DNA of 25,369 bases from Lachnospiraceae bacterium UBA3732 (GTDB taxonomy: Bacteria; Bacillota; Clostridia; Lachnospirales; Lachnospiraceae): positions 1 through 25,369 of the forward strand of contig DFHD01000109.1 of the NCBI GenBank assembly GCA_002372545.1, given 5' to 3'. The translations under genes and the position numbers were made by a program. Positions 1 to 6,413 of the stretch are shown piece by piece. Numbering within the stretch: the first letter of the stretch is position 1; each line of letters starts with the position of its first letter. Under the pieces are notes generated by a model. It was not told the DNA's origin. It worked only from the letters and a program-made list of their open reading frames with translations, and made no database searches.

Positions 1-1
1 C

Positions 2-196
2 AAAGAAAAAGGACTGAAAGAAGGGCTGAAACAAGGCCATAAGAGTGGTGTCGATTTAGAAAAGCAGGCCACAGTTTTTCGGATGCTCCGTCATCAGATG
101 CGCGATGAGGAAATCATCGAAATCGCTGAAGTTGATGAGGAAACATTCAAGCGGTTAAAGGGTGAATATGAAGCGAAGTACGCTGCTATAAGCTAA
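2..196 (+). CDS. Rpn-family PD-(D/E)XK nuclease, C-terminal end (5' end outside window)
   Basis: An open frame enters from the left edge and stops at TAA 194-196. The 64 visible residues begin with a charged glycine-periodic stretch (KEKGLKEGLKQG), followed by a small helical domain with FRMLRHQM and DEETFKRLK. This is the usual C-terminal tail of Rpn-family proteins (recombination-promoting nuclease / putative transposase), where G-L-x-E-G repeats lead into a short helical module. The catalytic domain is outside the window, so whether the gene is intact cannot be judged. A 13-bp hairpin follows at 271-301 and a second Rpn-tail gene starts at 431. The family assignment rests on resemblance to the complete Rpn protein at 18271-19191 and to family knowledge. 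Confidence 0.6.
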   Translation, partial: KEKGLKEGLKQGHKSGVDLEKQATVFRMLRHQMRDEEIIEIAEVDEETFKRLKGEYEAKYAAIS

Positions 197-270
197 ATGT
201 TTTCAGTGAGCCCCAGCTGATTCTTCCATAGAATGCGTATTCGCAGGATTCAAAAAAACTGAGCAAGGTG

Positions 271-313
271 GTGCCATGAAGAATGTATTTCTTCATGGCA
301 CTGTTTGTGTTTG
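271..313 (+). terminator. Rho-independent terminator after the first Rpn gene
   Basis: There is a perfect 13-bp inverted repeat: GTGCCATGAAGAA (271-283), loop TGTAT, then the complementary arm 289-301. It is followed by a T-rich tail (TGTTTGTGTTTG). The stem is strong. The U-run is interrupted by G, so efficiency is uncertain. Confidence 0.65.
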
Positions 314-359
314 ATCAGATGTTCAGCAGTTACGACTAAATCAACCTCTCAGAAATCCA

Positions 360-388
360 TTGCACCCATATAAAAAGTATTCTATAAT
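360..388 (+). promoter_or_regulatory. Sigma-A promoter for the tail-only Rpn gene
   Basis: TTGCAC (360-365) and a perfect TATAAT (383-388) are separated by 17 bp. The expected start near 395 gives a leader of about 35 nt before the ATG at 431. The near-consensus quality argues that the short downstream gene is genuinely expressed and is not leftover sequence. Confidence 0.7.
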
Positions 389-430
389 CATTTTATCGGT
401 ATGTTTGCGGATTCAGAAAGGACGTGAAAT

Positions 431-808
431 ATGTCTGATATGAATCTGGCAAAAGATACAAAAGACACAGAAGATGTAAAAGATACTAATGATGAGAACG
501 GTGCGGCAGATGAAACTGATGACTGGTTTATCCGTCGGCTGCGACAGTCTGTACTTGAGGCCAGAAAGAACGAAACATGGAGGGACGAATATATGACTTC
601 CAGAGATATTGAGAGAAGAGGGTATCTTCAGGGCGAGAAAGCCGGCGTCGAAAAAGGACGCAGTGAAGGGCGTGCTGAGGAAAAACGTAAAACAGTTCTT
701 CGCATGCTTGAGAAGGGCATGGATCCGGAACTGATTTCGGCAGTTGTGGAGCTTTCTCCTGAGGAACTGCAAAGCTTTGTGGAGGAGTATGAAGGCCGAA
801 AAGCATAA
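431..808 (+). CDS. Stand-alone Rpn C-terminal-domain protein (possible RpnS-like inhibitor)
   Basis: This 125-residue protein has an acidic, low-complexity N terminus (about residues 1-31, rich in D, T and K). It then matches only the C-terminal part of Rpn nucleases. Its LRQSVLEARKNETWRDEYM parallels LKSAVDEARANEAWREEYM in the full Rpn protein encoded at 18271-19191, and both continue into a G-x-x-x-G repeat (GEKAGVEKGRSEGRAEEK) and a helical end. No nuclease core is present. A consensus promoter (360-388) and an AGAAAGGACG Shine-Dalgarno region precede the ATG. An internal GGAGGG with an in-frame ATG at 593 could give a 71-residue shorter product. It may be a truncated relic, but its promoter and intact frame fit a free-standing antitoxin or inhibitor of a neighbouring Rpn. 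That role is inference. Confidence 0.7.
   Translation: MSDMNLAKDTKDTEDVKDTNDENGAADETDDWFIRRLRQSVLEARKNETWRDEYMTSRDIERRGYLQGEKAGVEKGRSEGRAEEKRKTVLRMLEKGMDPELISAVVELSPEELQSFVEEYEGRKA
579..595 (+). promoter_or_regulatory. Internal ribosome-binding site and start codon inside the Rpn-tail gene
   Basis: GGAGGG (579-584) is followed after 8 nt by an in-frame ATG (593-595, codon 55). It lies within codons for W-R-D-E-Y-M. The same arrangement with the same spacing occurs at 18475-18491 in the complete Rpn gene. It would direct synthesis of a 71-residue C-terminal protein. Confidence 0.45.
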
Positions 809-1210
809 CGATGGTTAGGTGCGTAACGCACCTGCTGAACAATGCTAAACCAAGTAAAAATGTGACCTGAAAATAAGTAAAACAGGAATCTCGTAAACAT
901 ACCGGCGGCAGATTGGAAGATTTTTCCAATTTGACCGCCGGTTCTACGCAAGAGCCTGTTGCGGCCATACACCGTATTTTTTTAAAAGGATTCTGTTGCA
1001 TGTGACATCTTTGATCATAATCTGAGATTGAAGGCTGTGATTTCTTCTAAGGGTGAGTATTAAAGAGGGATGCTCCGGTCATAGAGGGTGAAACGGTTTT
1101 ACACTGCTTGGCAGATATCGAGGATTGCATAAGACACATAAACATGATATCCTTTTCCTGATAGGTGCTTGGTTTGCATCAATGGATATTGGAAGTGATG
1201 GAGGTAGGGA
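809..1210. other. 402-nt region without a recognisable gene
   Basis: No convincing coding frame is visible. The region starts with a perfect 7-bp hairpin (AGGTGCG-taa-CGCACCT, 817-833) nine nucleotides after the preceding stop codon, followed by a larger compound hairpin at 901-942. The remainder up to the Shine-Dalgarno sequence GGAGG (1200-1204) of the next gene is AT-rich. I could not pick out a convincing promoter in it. Confidence 0.5.
901..942. repeat. Compound inverted repeat (imperfect two-step hairpin)
   Basis: The outer arms ACCGGCGG (901-908) and CCGCCGGT (935-942) pair perfectly. Inside them ATTGGAA (912-918) pairs with TTCCAAT (924-930). No U-run follows on either strand, so it is not a typical terminator. 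It may be an mRNA 3' stabilising hairpin or a remnant of a mobile repeat. Confidence 0.55.
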
Positions 1211-1561
1211 ATGACGGAAGTGTACTGCTACGCAAAATGCTCGACCTGTAAGAAGGCTCTGAAGTGGCTGGATGATAACGGGATCACATATAAAGCAATC
1301 GATATTAAGGCGGACCATCCGGACGAGGAAACTCTGCGCCGGCTGCATCAGAAGAGCGGACTGCCGCTGAAGCGTTTTTTTAATACCAGCGGTCAGCTTT
1401 ACCGGGAACTGGAATTATCGAAAAAGCTTCCGGATATGCGTGAGGATGAAATGTTTCGCCTTCTGGCCTCGGACGGGATGCTGGTAAAGCGGCCGCTTCT
1501 CGTTACAGAAGATGCCGTTCTGCCCGGTTTTAAAGAAGAAGACTGGAGGAAAGCGCTTTGA
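1211..1561 (+). CDS. Spx/ArsC-like thioredoxin-fold protein
   Basis: This 116-residue protein has the length and pattern of the ArsC/Spx/YffB family. It has an N-terminal strand with a C-x-x-C pair (C10-S-T-C13), the KALKWLDDNGI helix, a middle segment 'LPLKRFFNTSGQLYREL' typical of the family, and a late 'LVKRPLLV' motif where the conserved Arg precedes the cis-Pro strand. Family members act as glutaredoxin-dependent arsenate reductases or as redox-sensing RNA-polymerase-binding regulators. The sequence does not decide between these, and no ars genes lie nearby. The start is set by GGAGG (1200-1204) six nucleotides before the ATG. The stop codon overlaps the TTG start of the alanine symporter, so the two are probably translationally coupled. 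Confidence 0.85.
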   Translation: MTEVYCYAKCSTCKKALKWLDDNGITYKAIDIKADHPDEETLRRLHQKSGLPLKRFFNTSGQLYRELELSKKLPDMREDEMFRLLASDGMLVKRPLLVTEDAVLPGFKEEDWRKAL

Positions 1562-2967
1562 TCACACACATCTTAAATGAAATCGACAGCTTTATGTATT
1601 ACCCGGTGCTGCTTGTTGTTATGGCAATCGCAGGCCTTTATTTTACCTGCTTGACAAAAGGTGTGCAGATCCGGCTTTTTCCGGAATCTATCCGTCTTCT
1701 GATGGAGCCTCCTGCAGATAAGAAGCAGGTATCATCCCTGCAGGCCATGCTGGTCTCTACGGCATCCCGCGTAGGTACGGGAAATATCGTTGGGGTATCC
1801 ACGGCTATCTGCCTGGGCGGACCCGGTGCATGCTTCTGGATGTGGATCATGTGTATTGTTGGCGCTTCCTCAGCCTTTATCGAGAGCACCCTGGCGCAGG
1901 TTTACAAGAGAAAAAATGAAAAGGGCGAAAGCTTCGGCGGCCCGGCCTATTATATAGAAAAGGCTCTTCATGCGCCGCTTCTGGCGGGACTGTTCTGCGT
2001 TTTTCTGATCGCAACCTATGCAGTGGGCTTTAACCTGCTCTGCTCCTATAATCTGCAGTCCACCTTTGCCACTTACTCGTTTTACAATAAGACCTGGACG
2101 CCGGTCATTGTGGGCGGTATCCTTGCCCTCGTTACCGGATATTGCATTTTCGGCGGCGGCAAGCGAATCGTGAAGCTTACCAGCGTGATCGTTCCGGTCA
2201 TGGGCGTGGCCTATGTGCTGATCTCTCTCATCGTGATCTGCGCAAATATCACCAATGTGCCGCACATGTTTAAGATCATTTTTGCGGATGCATTTGATTT
2301 TAAATCCATCATGGGCGGTGTGGCCGGTTCATGTATGATCTATGGGATAAAAAGAGGCCTTTATTCCAATGAGGCAGGCGTAGGCTCGGCACCCAATGCT
2401 TCCGCCTCTGCAAAAGTCAGCCATCCTGCCAAACAGGGGCTCGTTCAGACGCTTTCGGTTTATATCGATACGCTCCTTCTTTGCACGGCGACGGCGCTGA
2501 TGTGCCTTTCCAGCGGCGTGGAAAGAAATGCGGAGGTATCCGGTGCACCCTATGTGCAGAATGCTATTTCAACGGTATTCGGCCACATCGGACCGACATT
2601 TATTACGGTCGCCATGATCCTGTTCGCCTTTACAACCCTTTTGGGGAATCTCTTTTATGTGGATAATGCGCTGATCTTTCTGCATCATAAAAAGGAGCCG
2701 CCGAAGTGGTTCATGAATCTCTTTTATGTTGCTGCTGTTTTGGTCATTTTTCTCGGCGCGGTGATTCCCATGGATGCTGCCTGGGCTGCAGCGGATATTA
2801 CCATGGGTCTCATGACTCTCATCAACCTGCCGGCGTGCATGCTCCTCGGGAAGGTGGCAATCGATACGCTGAAGGATTATGAACAGAAGAGAAAGAACGG
2901 AGAGCCCCTGGAATTCAAGGGAAAGGACATCGGGCTGAACGAGGAGGAACTGGATTTCTGGAAGTGA
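1558..2967 (+). CDS. Alanine or glycine:cation symporter, AGCS family
   Basis: This 469-residue multi-pass membrane protein belongs to the AGCS (AlsT/DagA) family, which imports alanine or glycine with sodium. Hallmarks are the segment 'GTGNIVGVSTAICLGGPGA' near residues 72-90, the 'FGGPAYYIEKAL' region, and 'GIKRGLYSNEAGVGSAPNA' around residue 265. Hydrophobic helices run throughout and the C terminus is charged and cytoplasmic. The start is a TTG at 1558 whose last two bases form part of the upstream TGA. GGAGGA at 1545-1550 sits seven nucleotides before it, which supports this start over any internal ATG. The overlap implies co-translation with the Spx/ArsC-like gene. Confidence 0.93.
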   Translation: MITHILNEIDSFMYYPVLLVVMAIAGLYFTCLTKGVQIRLFPESIRLLMEPPADKKQVSSLQAMLVSTASRVGTGNIVGVSTAICLGGPGACFWMWIMCIVGASSAFIESTLAQVYKRKNEKGESFGGPAYYIEKALHAPLLAGLFCVFLIATYAVGFNLLCSYNLQSTFATYSFYNKTWTPVIVGGILALVTGYCIFGGGKRIVKLTSVIVPVMGVAYVLISLIVICANITNVPHMFKIIFADAFDFKSIMGGVAGSCMIYGIKRGLYSNEAGVGSAPNASASAKVSHPAKQGLVQTLSVYIDTLLLCTATALMCLSSGVERNAEVSGAPYVQNAISTVFGHIGPTFITVAMILFAFTTLLGNLFYVDNALIFLHHKKEPPKWFMNLFYVAAVLVIFLGAVIPMDAAWAAADITMGLMTLINLPACMLLGKVAIDTLKDYEQKRKNGEPLEFKGKDIGLNEEELDFWK

Positions 2968-3030
2968 TGTGAAGAGCAGAGATGGCGCGGATGATCGAAG
3001 CAGAAGCGTCGGGGAGGAAAGTGAAGGGAA

Positions 3031-3474
3031 ATGGACAACAGTGAGTTGAATGTATTTCTTATGGTGGGTGCGATCTTCGCCTTTATTGGCCTGATCTTTC
3101 TGATCATCGGCCTGGTGTTCATGCATCTGCATAAGAAGAAAAAGAATCTTTGCACCGCAAGGACTGTGGGGCAGGTGGTGGATATCGTCAGCCGGACGAG
3201 TACGGACAGCGACGGCTATTCTTCCGTGGTTTATTCTCCGGTCATCAGTTACTGGGTAAACGGGATCGAGGTGCGGCAGACAAACAGTGTATATTCCCGG
3301 CCGTGCAGATATACGGTGGGGCAGAATGTGGAGGTCATGTATGATCCCATGGAGCCGGGGAAGATGCTGGTGGCCGGAGATAAGTCCGAAACGCTTTTAT
3401 TTGGGATCTTTACCGGACTTGGAGGCCTCTTTTTTATCCTGGGCATTGTGTTTATCATCGTTGGGATAAGATGA
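3031..3474 (+). CDS. DUF3592 two-helix membrane protein
   Basis: This 147-residue protein has a hydrophobic helix near each end (about residues 9-32 and 122-146). They enclose a beta-rich soluble domain with 'YSPVISYWVNG', 'YTVGQNVEVMYDPMEPGKM' and a basic stop-transfer (HKKKK) after the first helix. The V-Y-x-P-V-x-x-Y and Y-x-x-G-x-x-V-x-V-x-Y-D-P spacing is the DUF3592 pattern, a family of unknown function. GAAGGGAAATG provides the ribosome-binding site. It lies 63 bp after the symporter and may share its transcript. Confidence 0.8.
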   Translation: MDNSELNVFLMVGAIFAFIGLIFLIIGLVFMHLHKKKKNLCTARTVGQVVDIVSRTSTDSDGYSSVVYSPVISYWVNGIEVRQTNSVYSRPCRYTVGQNVEVMYDPMEPGKMLVAGDKSETLLFGIFTGLGGLFFILGIVFIIVGIR

Positions 3475-3584
3475 TCGGAGGAAAAAGAGATTTTACTGAG
3501 GGCCTTGTCAACAGGGTATTATACAAGAAATGAAATTCAGATACTTGAATATGAATAGGACGGAATATAGAAATTCATGATTGT

Positions 3585-4922
3585 ATGCATGTGCGGAAAG
3601 GAAATGCAGCTGACGTGTATACTTTTCTTATGATGTTAAAGGATTACATAGATAATCATAATATGCACTGGTTTCTGGTGTTTTTTCTGTTTGTGTTGAT
3701 CCGCTGGGTGGTTATTTTTGCTGCTGCGTCAGGATACAGGAGGTATGAACAGGAAACAGACGGAGATTCCGGTGCATATTTTTCATCTGTGATCATTCCG
3801 GTCATGGATGAGCCGGTGGAGCTTTTTGAAAGAGTGCTGTCAGAAATACTGAAGCAGAACCCTTCGGAACTGATCGTTGTGGCGAACGGAGCGTATCCAA
3901 AGAAACTGATGAGGCTCTGCCATGAATATGAGGAAAAGTGCGGGGATGAAGGGCATCCGACCAGAATGCTCACGCTGCATACATCTGTTCCGGGAAAGAG
4001 AAATGCGATCCGTTTGGGAATGGAACATATTGATCCGCAAAGTGAAATCTGTATCCTGGTGGACAGCGACACCATTTGGACAGAAAATACGCTGCTTGAA
4101 CTGATGAAGCCCTTTGCCGCGGATGAAAGGATCGGCGGTGTTACCACCCGTCAGAAGATCTTTCATGAGAACCGCAGCCTGGTAACGATGACCGCAAGCC
4201 TTCTGGAGGAGATCCGGGCGGAGGGGACGATGAAGGCCATGAGTGCAGCGGGAAAGGTCGGCTGTCTTCCCGGCCGCACGATAGCCTTCCGCACATCTAT
4301 TCTGAAGCAGGTCATGGATGAATTTATGACTGAGGTCTTCATGGGCATCCATAACGAGGTTTCCGATGACCGGAGTCTCACCAATCTGACATTGAAGCTG
4401 GGATATAAAACCGTCTTGCAGGATTCTGCTCTTGTTTATACGGATGCGCCCGCCGATTGGAGAACCTTTACCAGACAGCAGCTGCGTTGGTCCGCGGGTT
4501 CGCAGTATAACAATCTGAAAATGACGCCATGGATGTTAAGACATGCTCCGCTTATGGCTTTCATTTACTGGTCGGATATGTTGATGCCGATCCTTCTGAT
4601 CAGCCTTTATCTGAATTTTCTCTCCTGTATGATCCTGAAGTCTTTCGGAGTCGCTGTCCTGGGTGTGATCTACACGGGACCGGTCTGGCTGCTGCCGGTC
4701 CTGATCATTGTGAGCTGTATACTGGGATTCGGTGTGAGGCATATCCGTGTCTTTTTGAATCTTCCCTGGTATTATATTTTGTTCATACCGGTACTGATCC
4801 TTGTTTTATCTTTTTTGATGGTGTATATCCGTATTGCAGGTCTTATGCGCTGTGCAGACGGCACACGTTGGGGAACGAGGTTCGTATCGGACGAGGTATC
4901 GCAAGATGAAACTATATCATAA
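3585..4922 (+). CDS. Processive family 2 glycosyltransferase (polysaccharide synthase)
   Basis: This 445-residue membrane glycosyltransferase resembles the cellulose/hyaluronan/mixed-linkage-glucan synthase group. It has an N-terminal helix (about 28-50), then a GT-A domain with 'SSVIIPVMDEP' (67-77), the D-x-D motif DSD (160-162), the acidic SDDR (260-263) and the acceptor/processivity motif QQLRW (298-302). At least three C-terminal membrane segments follow. QxxRW marks processive enzymes that push a growing beta-glycan through the membrane. No PilZ domain is present, so there is no sign of direct cyclic-di-GMP control. The start is uncertain: the ATG at 3585 lacks a well-placed Shine-Dalgarno, and GTG 3615 or ATG 3630/3633 are possible. 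Its end overlaps the GH26 gene by 17 bp. The polymer made cannot be read from sequence; glucan is a guess from relatives. Confidence 0.88.
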   Translation: MHVRKGNAADVYTFLMMLKDYIDNHNMHWFLVFFLFVLIRWVVIFAAASGYRRYEQETDGDSGAYFSSVIIPVMDEPVELFERVLSEILKQNPSELIVVANGAYPKKLMRLCHEYEEKCGDEGHPTRMLTLHTSVPGKRNAIRLGMEHIDPQSEICILVDSDTIWTENTLLELMKPFAADERIGGVTTRQKIFHENRSLVTMTASLLEEIRAEGTMKAMSAAGKVGCLPGRTIAFRTSILKQVMDEFMTEVFMGIHNEVSDDRSLTNLTLKLGYKTVLQDSALVYTDAPADWRTFTRQQLRWSAGSQYNNLKMTPWMLRHAPLMAFIYWSDMLMPILLISLYLNFLSCMILKSFGVAVLGVIYTGPVWLLPVLIIVSCILGFGVRHIRVFLNLPWYYILFIPVLILVLSFLMVYIRIAGLMRCADGTRWGTRFVSDEVSQDETIS

Positions 4923-5868
4923 GGCAATGACAATAGGTTTTCTGCTTCTTCTCCTTGCCTTTCTTGTCTGGGCTGCCCAGACGTACATGGAAAATAAGGA
5001 AAAAAAGTCAGCTGTGATCATTTTCGATGATACAGTGAAGAGCGGAGGAATCTATTTACAGAGGCCTCCGGAGGTTGAGGCTCTTGATGTGAAGCCGGAT
5101 ATTCTGGGATGGTTTGACACGTGGGGGAAACCCATGTCGCGCGCCAAGGCTGAGACCTGTATGCGGCTGGGGATCACGCCGCTGATCACCTGGCAGCCCG
5201 GTGAATATAAGCTTGTGGATATCGGAAATGGTGTTCATGACGGGATGGTCCGGGATTATCTGACGGAAATACATGAGATATTCGGAAATAATACAGTGCT
5301 GATCCGCTTTGCACATGAGATGGAATGCGCTTCGCCGGATAAAACAACCTGGTATCCCTGGCAGTATTACGGCGGAGAGCAGGATTATATCAAAATGTGG
5401 AAGCATGTGGTTGACATCGGGCGGAGGATCGCGCCTAATGTCCGTTGGATATGGTCGCCAAACCGCATAAACGAGGTTTCAGCAAAATGGTATCCGGGAG
5501 ATGAATATGTGGATTACATCAGTATGACCCTGAATCATAAAATGGATCAAAAGTATCATTTTACGAGATTTGAAGACTGCTACAATGGGCTCGGGCGTGC
5601 AGAAGAAATAAAGAAGTACAATAAGAAGGTGATCTTATCCGAGGTGGCGTATGCGGATGATGATAAAAACATCAAGGGAGAATATCTGAAAAGCATTTTC
5701 GATTACGTCCGGAAGGATGATCAGATCTGCGCAGTCGTTTTTTTTAATTATGATATCGACGAAAACCGTCAATACCGGTTTTCGGATGATCCGCATTATA
5801 TCAATATCTGGTATGATGGTGTGCGGCAACTGCATGAATGGAACAAAGAGAACGAAAACACGGACTAG
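4906..5868 (+). CDS. Membrane-anchored glycoside hydrolase family 26-like protein
   Basis: This 320-residue protein has an uncleaved-looking N-terminal anchor (residues 8-24) and an extracellular (beta/alpha)8 domain of GH26 type. The acid/base glutamate is likely E138 in 'IRFAHEME', and the nucleophile E246 in 'VILSEVAYADD'. 'WIWSPNRINEV' and the Tyr/Trp-rich 'TWYPWQYYGG' are also family features. GH26 includes beta-mannanases and lichenase-type enzymes. The start at 4906 gives a standard anchor. The 24 residues available upstream of it lie inside the GT2 gene and look like out-of-frame sequence. Overlap with the GT2 synthase suggests that the hydrolase trims, edits or releases the polymer that the synthase exports, as cellulase partners do in cellulose operons. 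The substrate is unknown. Confidence 0.85.
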   Translation: MKLYHKAMTIGFLLLLLAFLVWAAQTYMENKEKKSAVIIFDDTVKSGGIYLQRPPEVEALDVKPDILGWFDTWGKPMSRAKAETCMRLGITPLITWQPGEYKLVDIGNGVHDGMVRDYLTEIHEIFGNNTVLIRFAHEMECASPDKTTWYPWQYYGGEQDYIKMWKHVVDIGRRIAPNVRWIWSPNRINEVSAKWYPGDEYVDYISMTLNHKMDQKYHFTRFEDCYNGLGRAEEIKKYNKKVILSEVAYADDDKNIKGEYLKSIFDYVRKDDQICAVVFFNYDIDENRQYRFSDDPHYINIWYDGVRQLHEWNKENENTD

Positions 5869-5884
5869 CAGGAGGGCTTTGTAA

Positions 5885-5983
5885 ATGCGTAACAGGGGAT
5901 ATCGGATACTCATCCGTGTTGTCACGGTCATTGCCATACTGTTTTTTACCATGCTGGGCATATTTGTGGAGCTCTGGTTTTGA
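5885..5983 (+). CDS. 32-residue single-pass membrane peptide of the GT2/GH26 operon
   Basis: A short frame begins 16 bp after the GH26 stop, with a strong Shine-Dalgarno AGGAGGG (5870-5876) placed 8 nt before the ATG. The peptide has a basic N terminus (MRNRGYRILIR) followed by about 19 hydrophobic residues (VVTVIAILFFTMLGIFVEL) and ends in WF. This predicts one membrane helix with the N terminus inside. Tight spacing and the strong ribosome-binding site argue that it is real. Small membrane subunits accompany several polysaccharide synthases (for example BcsF or PgaD/IcaD types), but no sequence similarity to these is claimed. A role as synthase accessory is inference. Confidence 0.65.
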   Translation: MRNRGYRILIRVVTVIAILFFTMLGIFVELWF

Positions 5984-6099
5984 GTGAGACAGGGATGGCA
6001 CGACCTTTACGCCGAATGGCATTCTGACGAGAAAAGAAGTCGTGACCTTTATGTATCGCGGATATATAAAGAACGGCAGGCCTTAGGAGCCTGGATATC

Positions 6100-6140
6100 A
6101 AAAAAGCCGTTTCCGAAGGCCTCAAAACCTCAGAAACGGC
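6100..6140 (-). terminator. Terminator between tRNA-Pro and the GT2 operon, usable in both directions
   Basis: The arms GCCGTTTC (6106-6113) and GAAACGGC (6133-6140) pair perfectly and extend inward with G-U and A-T pairs. Read on the minus strand the hairpin is followed by six T, a classical terminator for the tRNA gene. Read on the plus strand it is followed by TATTTTACTT, so it may also end the GT2-GH26-peptide transcript. Confidence 0.85.
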
Positions 6141-6151
6141 TATTTTACTTG

Positions 6152-6224
6152 TCGGAATGACAGGACTTGAACCTGCGACCTCTTGACCCCCAGTCAAGCG
6201 TTCTACCACCTGAACTACATCCCG
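6152..6224 (-). tRNA. tRNA-Pro (anticodon GGG)
   Basis: The minus strand folds into a complete 73-nt cloverleaf. The acceptor arms are CGGGATG/CATTCCG (one G-U pair) with discriminator A. The D-stem is GTTC/GAAC. The anticodon stem CTTGA/TCAAG holds loop CTGGGGG, giving anticodon GGG. The T-arm is GCAGG-TTCAAGT-CCTGT. The CCA end is not encoded (the sequence reads A-CAA), so it must be added post-transcriptionally. The gene is flanked by its own promoter and terminator as a single-gene unit. Confidence 0.95.
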
Positions 6225-6235
6225 AGACCTTTACT

Positions 6236-6263
6236 ATAATACCAAAAAATAAAAAAAATGCAA
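6236..6263 (-). promoter_or_regulatory. Promoter of tRNA-Pro
   Basis: On the minus strand TTGCAT (6263-6258) and TATTAT (6241-6236) are separated by a 16-nt, T-rich spacer. The -10 box ends 11 bp before the first tRNA nucleotide, the short leader usual for stable RNA genes. Confidence 0.75.
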
Positions 6264-6413
6264 GGGGAAATTTCACTTTGTTACATATTTCGTATTCTCC
6301 GGTCTGATCTTCGTTCTGATTGCTGGTCTGATCATCGGTCAATCCACTCCCTTTTCTGTGTCAATTACTCTGGTACATCGATTCTTAAATAACTGGAACA
6401 AATGCTTGCCTGC

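Noticed and set aside
6152..6224. tRNA-Pro as an attachment site for an integrated island carrying the GT2/GH26 genes
   Set aside because: No integrase and no duplicate of the tRNA 3' end is visible in the window. The operon could equally be native.
6145..6342. A 65-codon minus-strand frame running through tRNA-Pro
   Set aside because: Its C-terminal part (SGGRTLDWGSRGRRFKSC) is the usual translation of a tRNA gene, and the tRNA promoter lies inside the frame.
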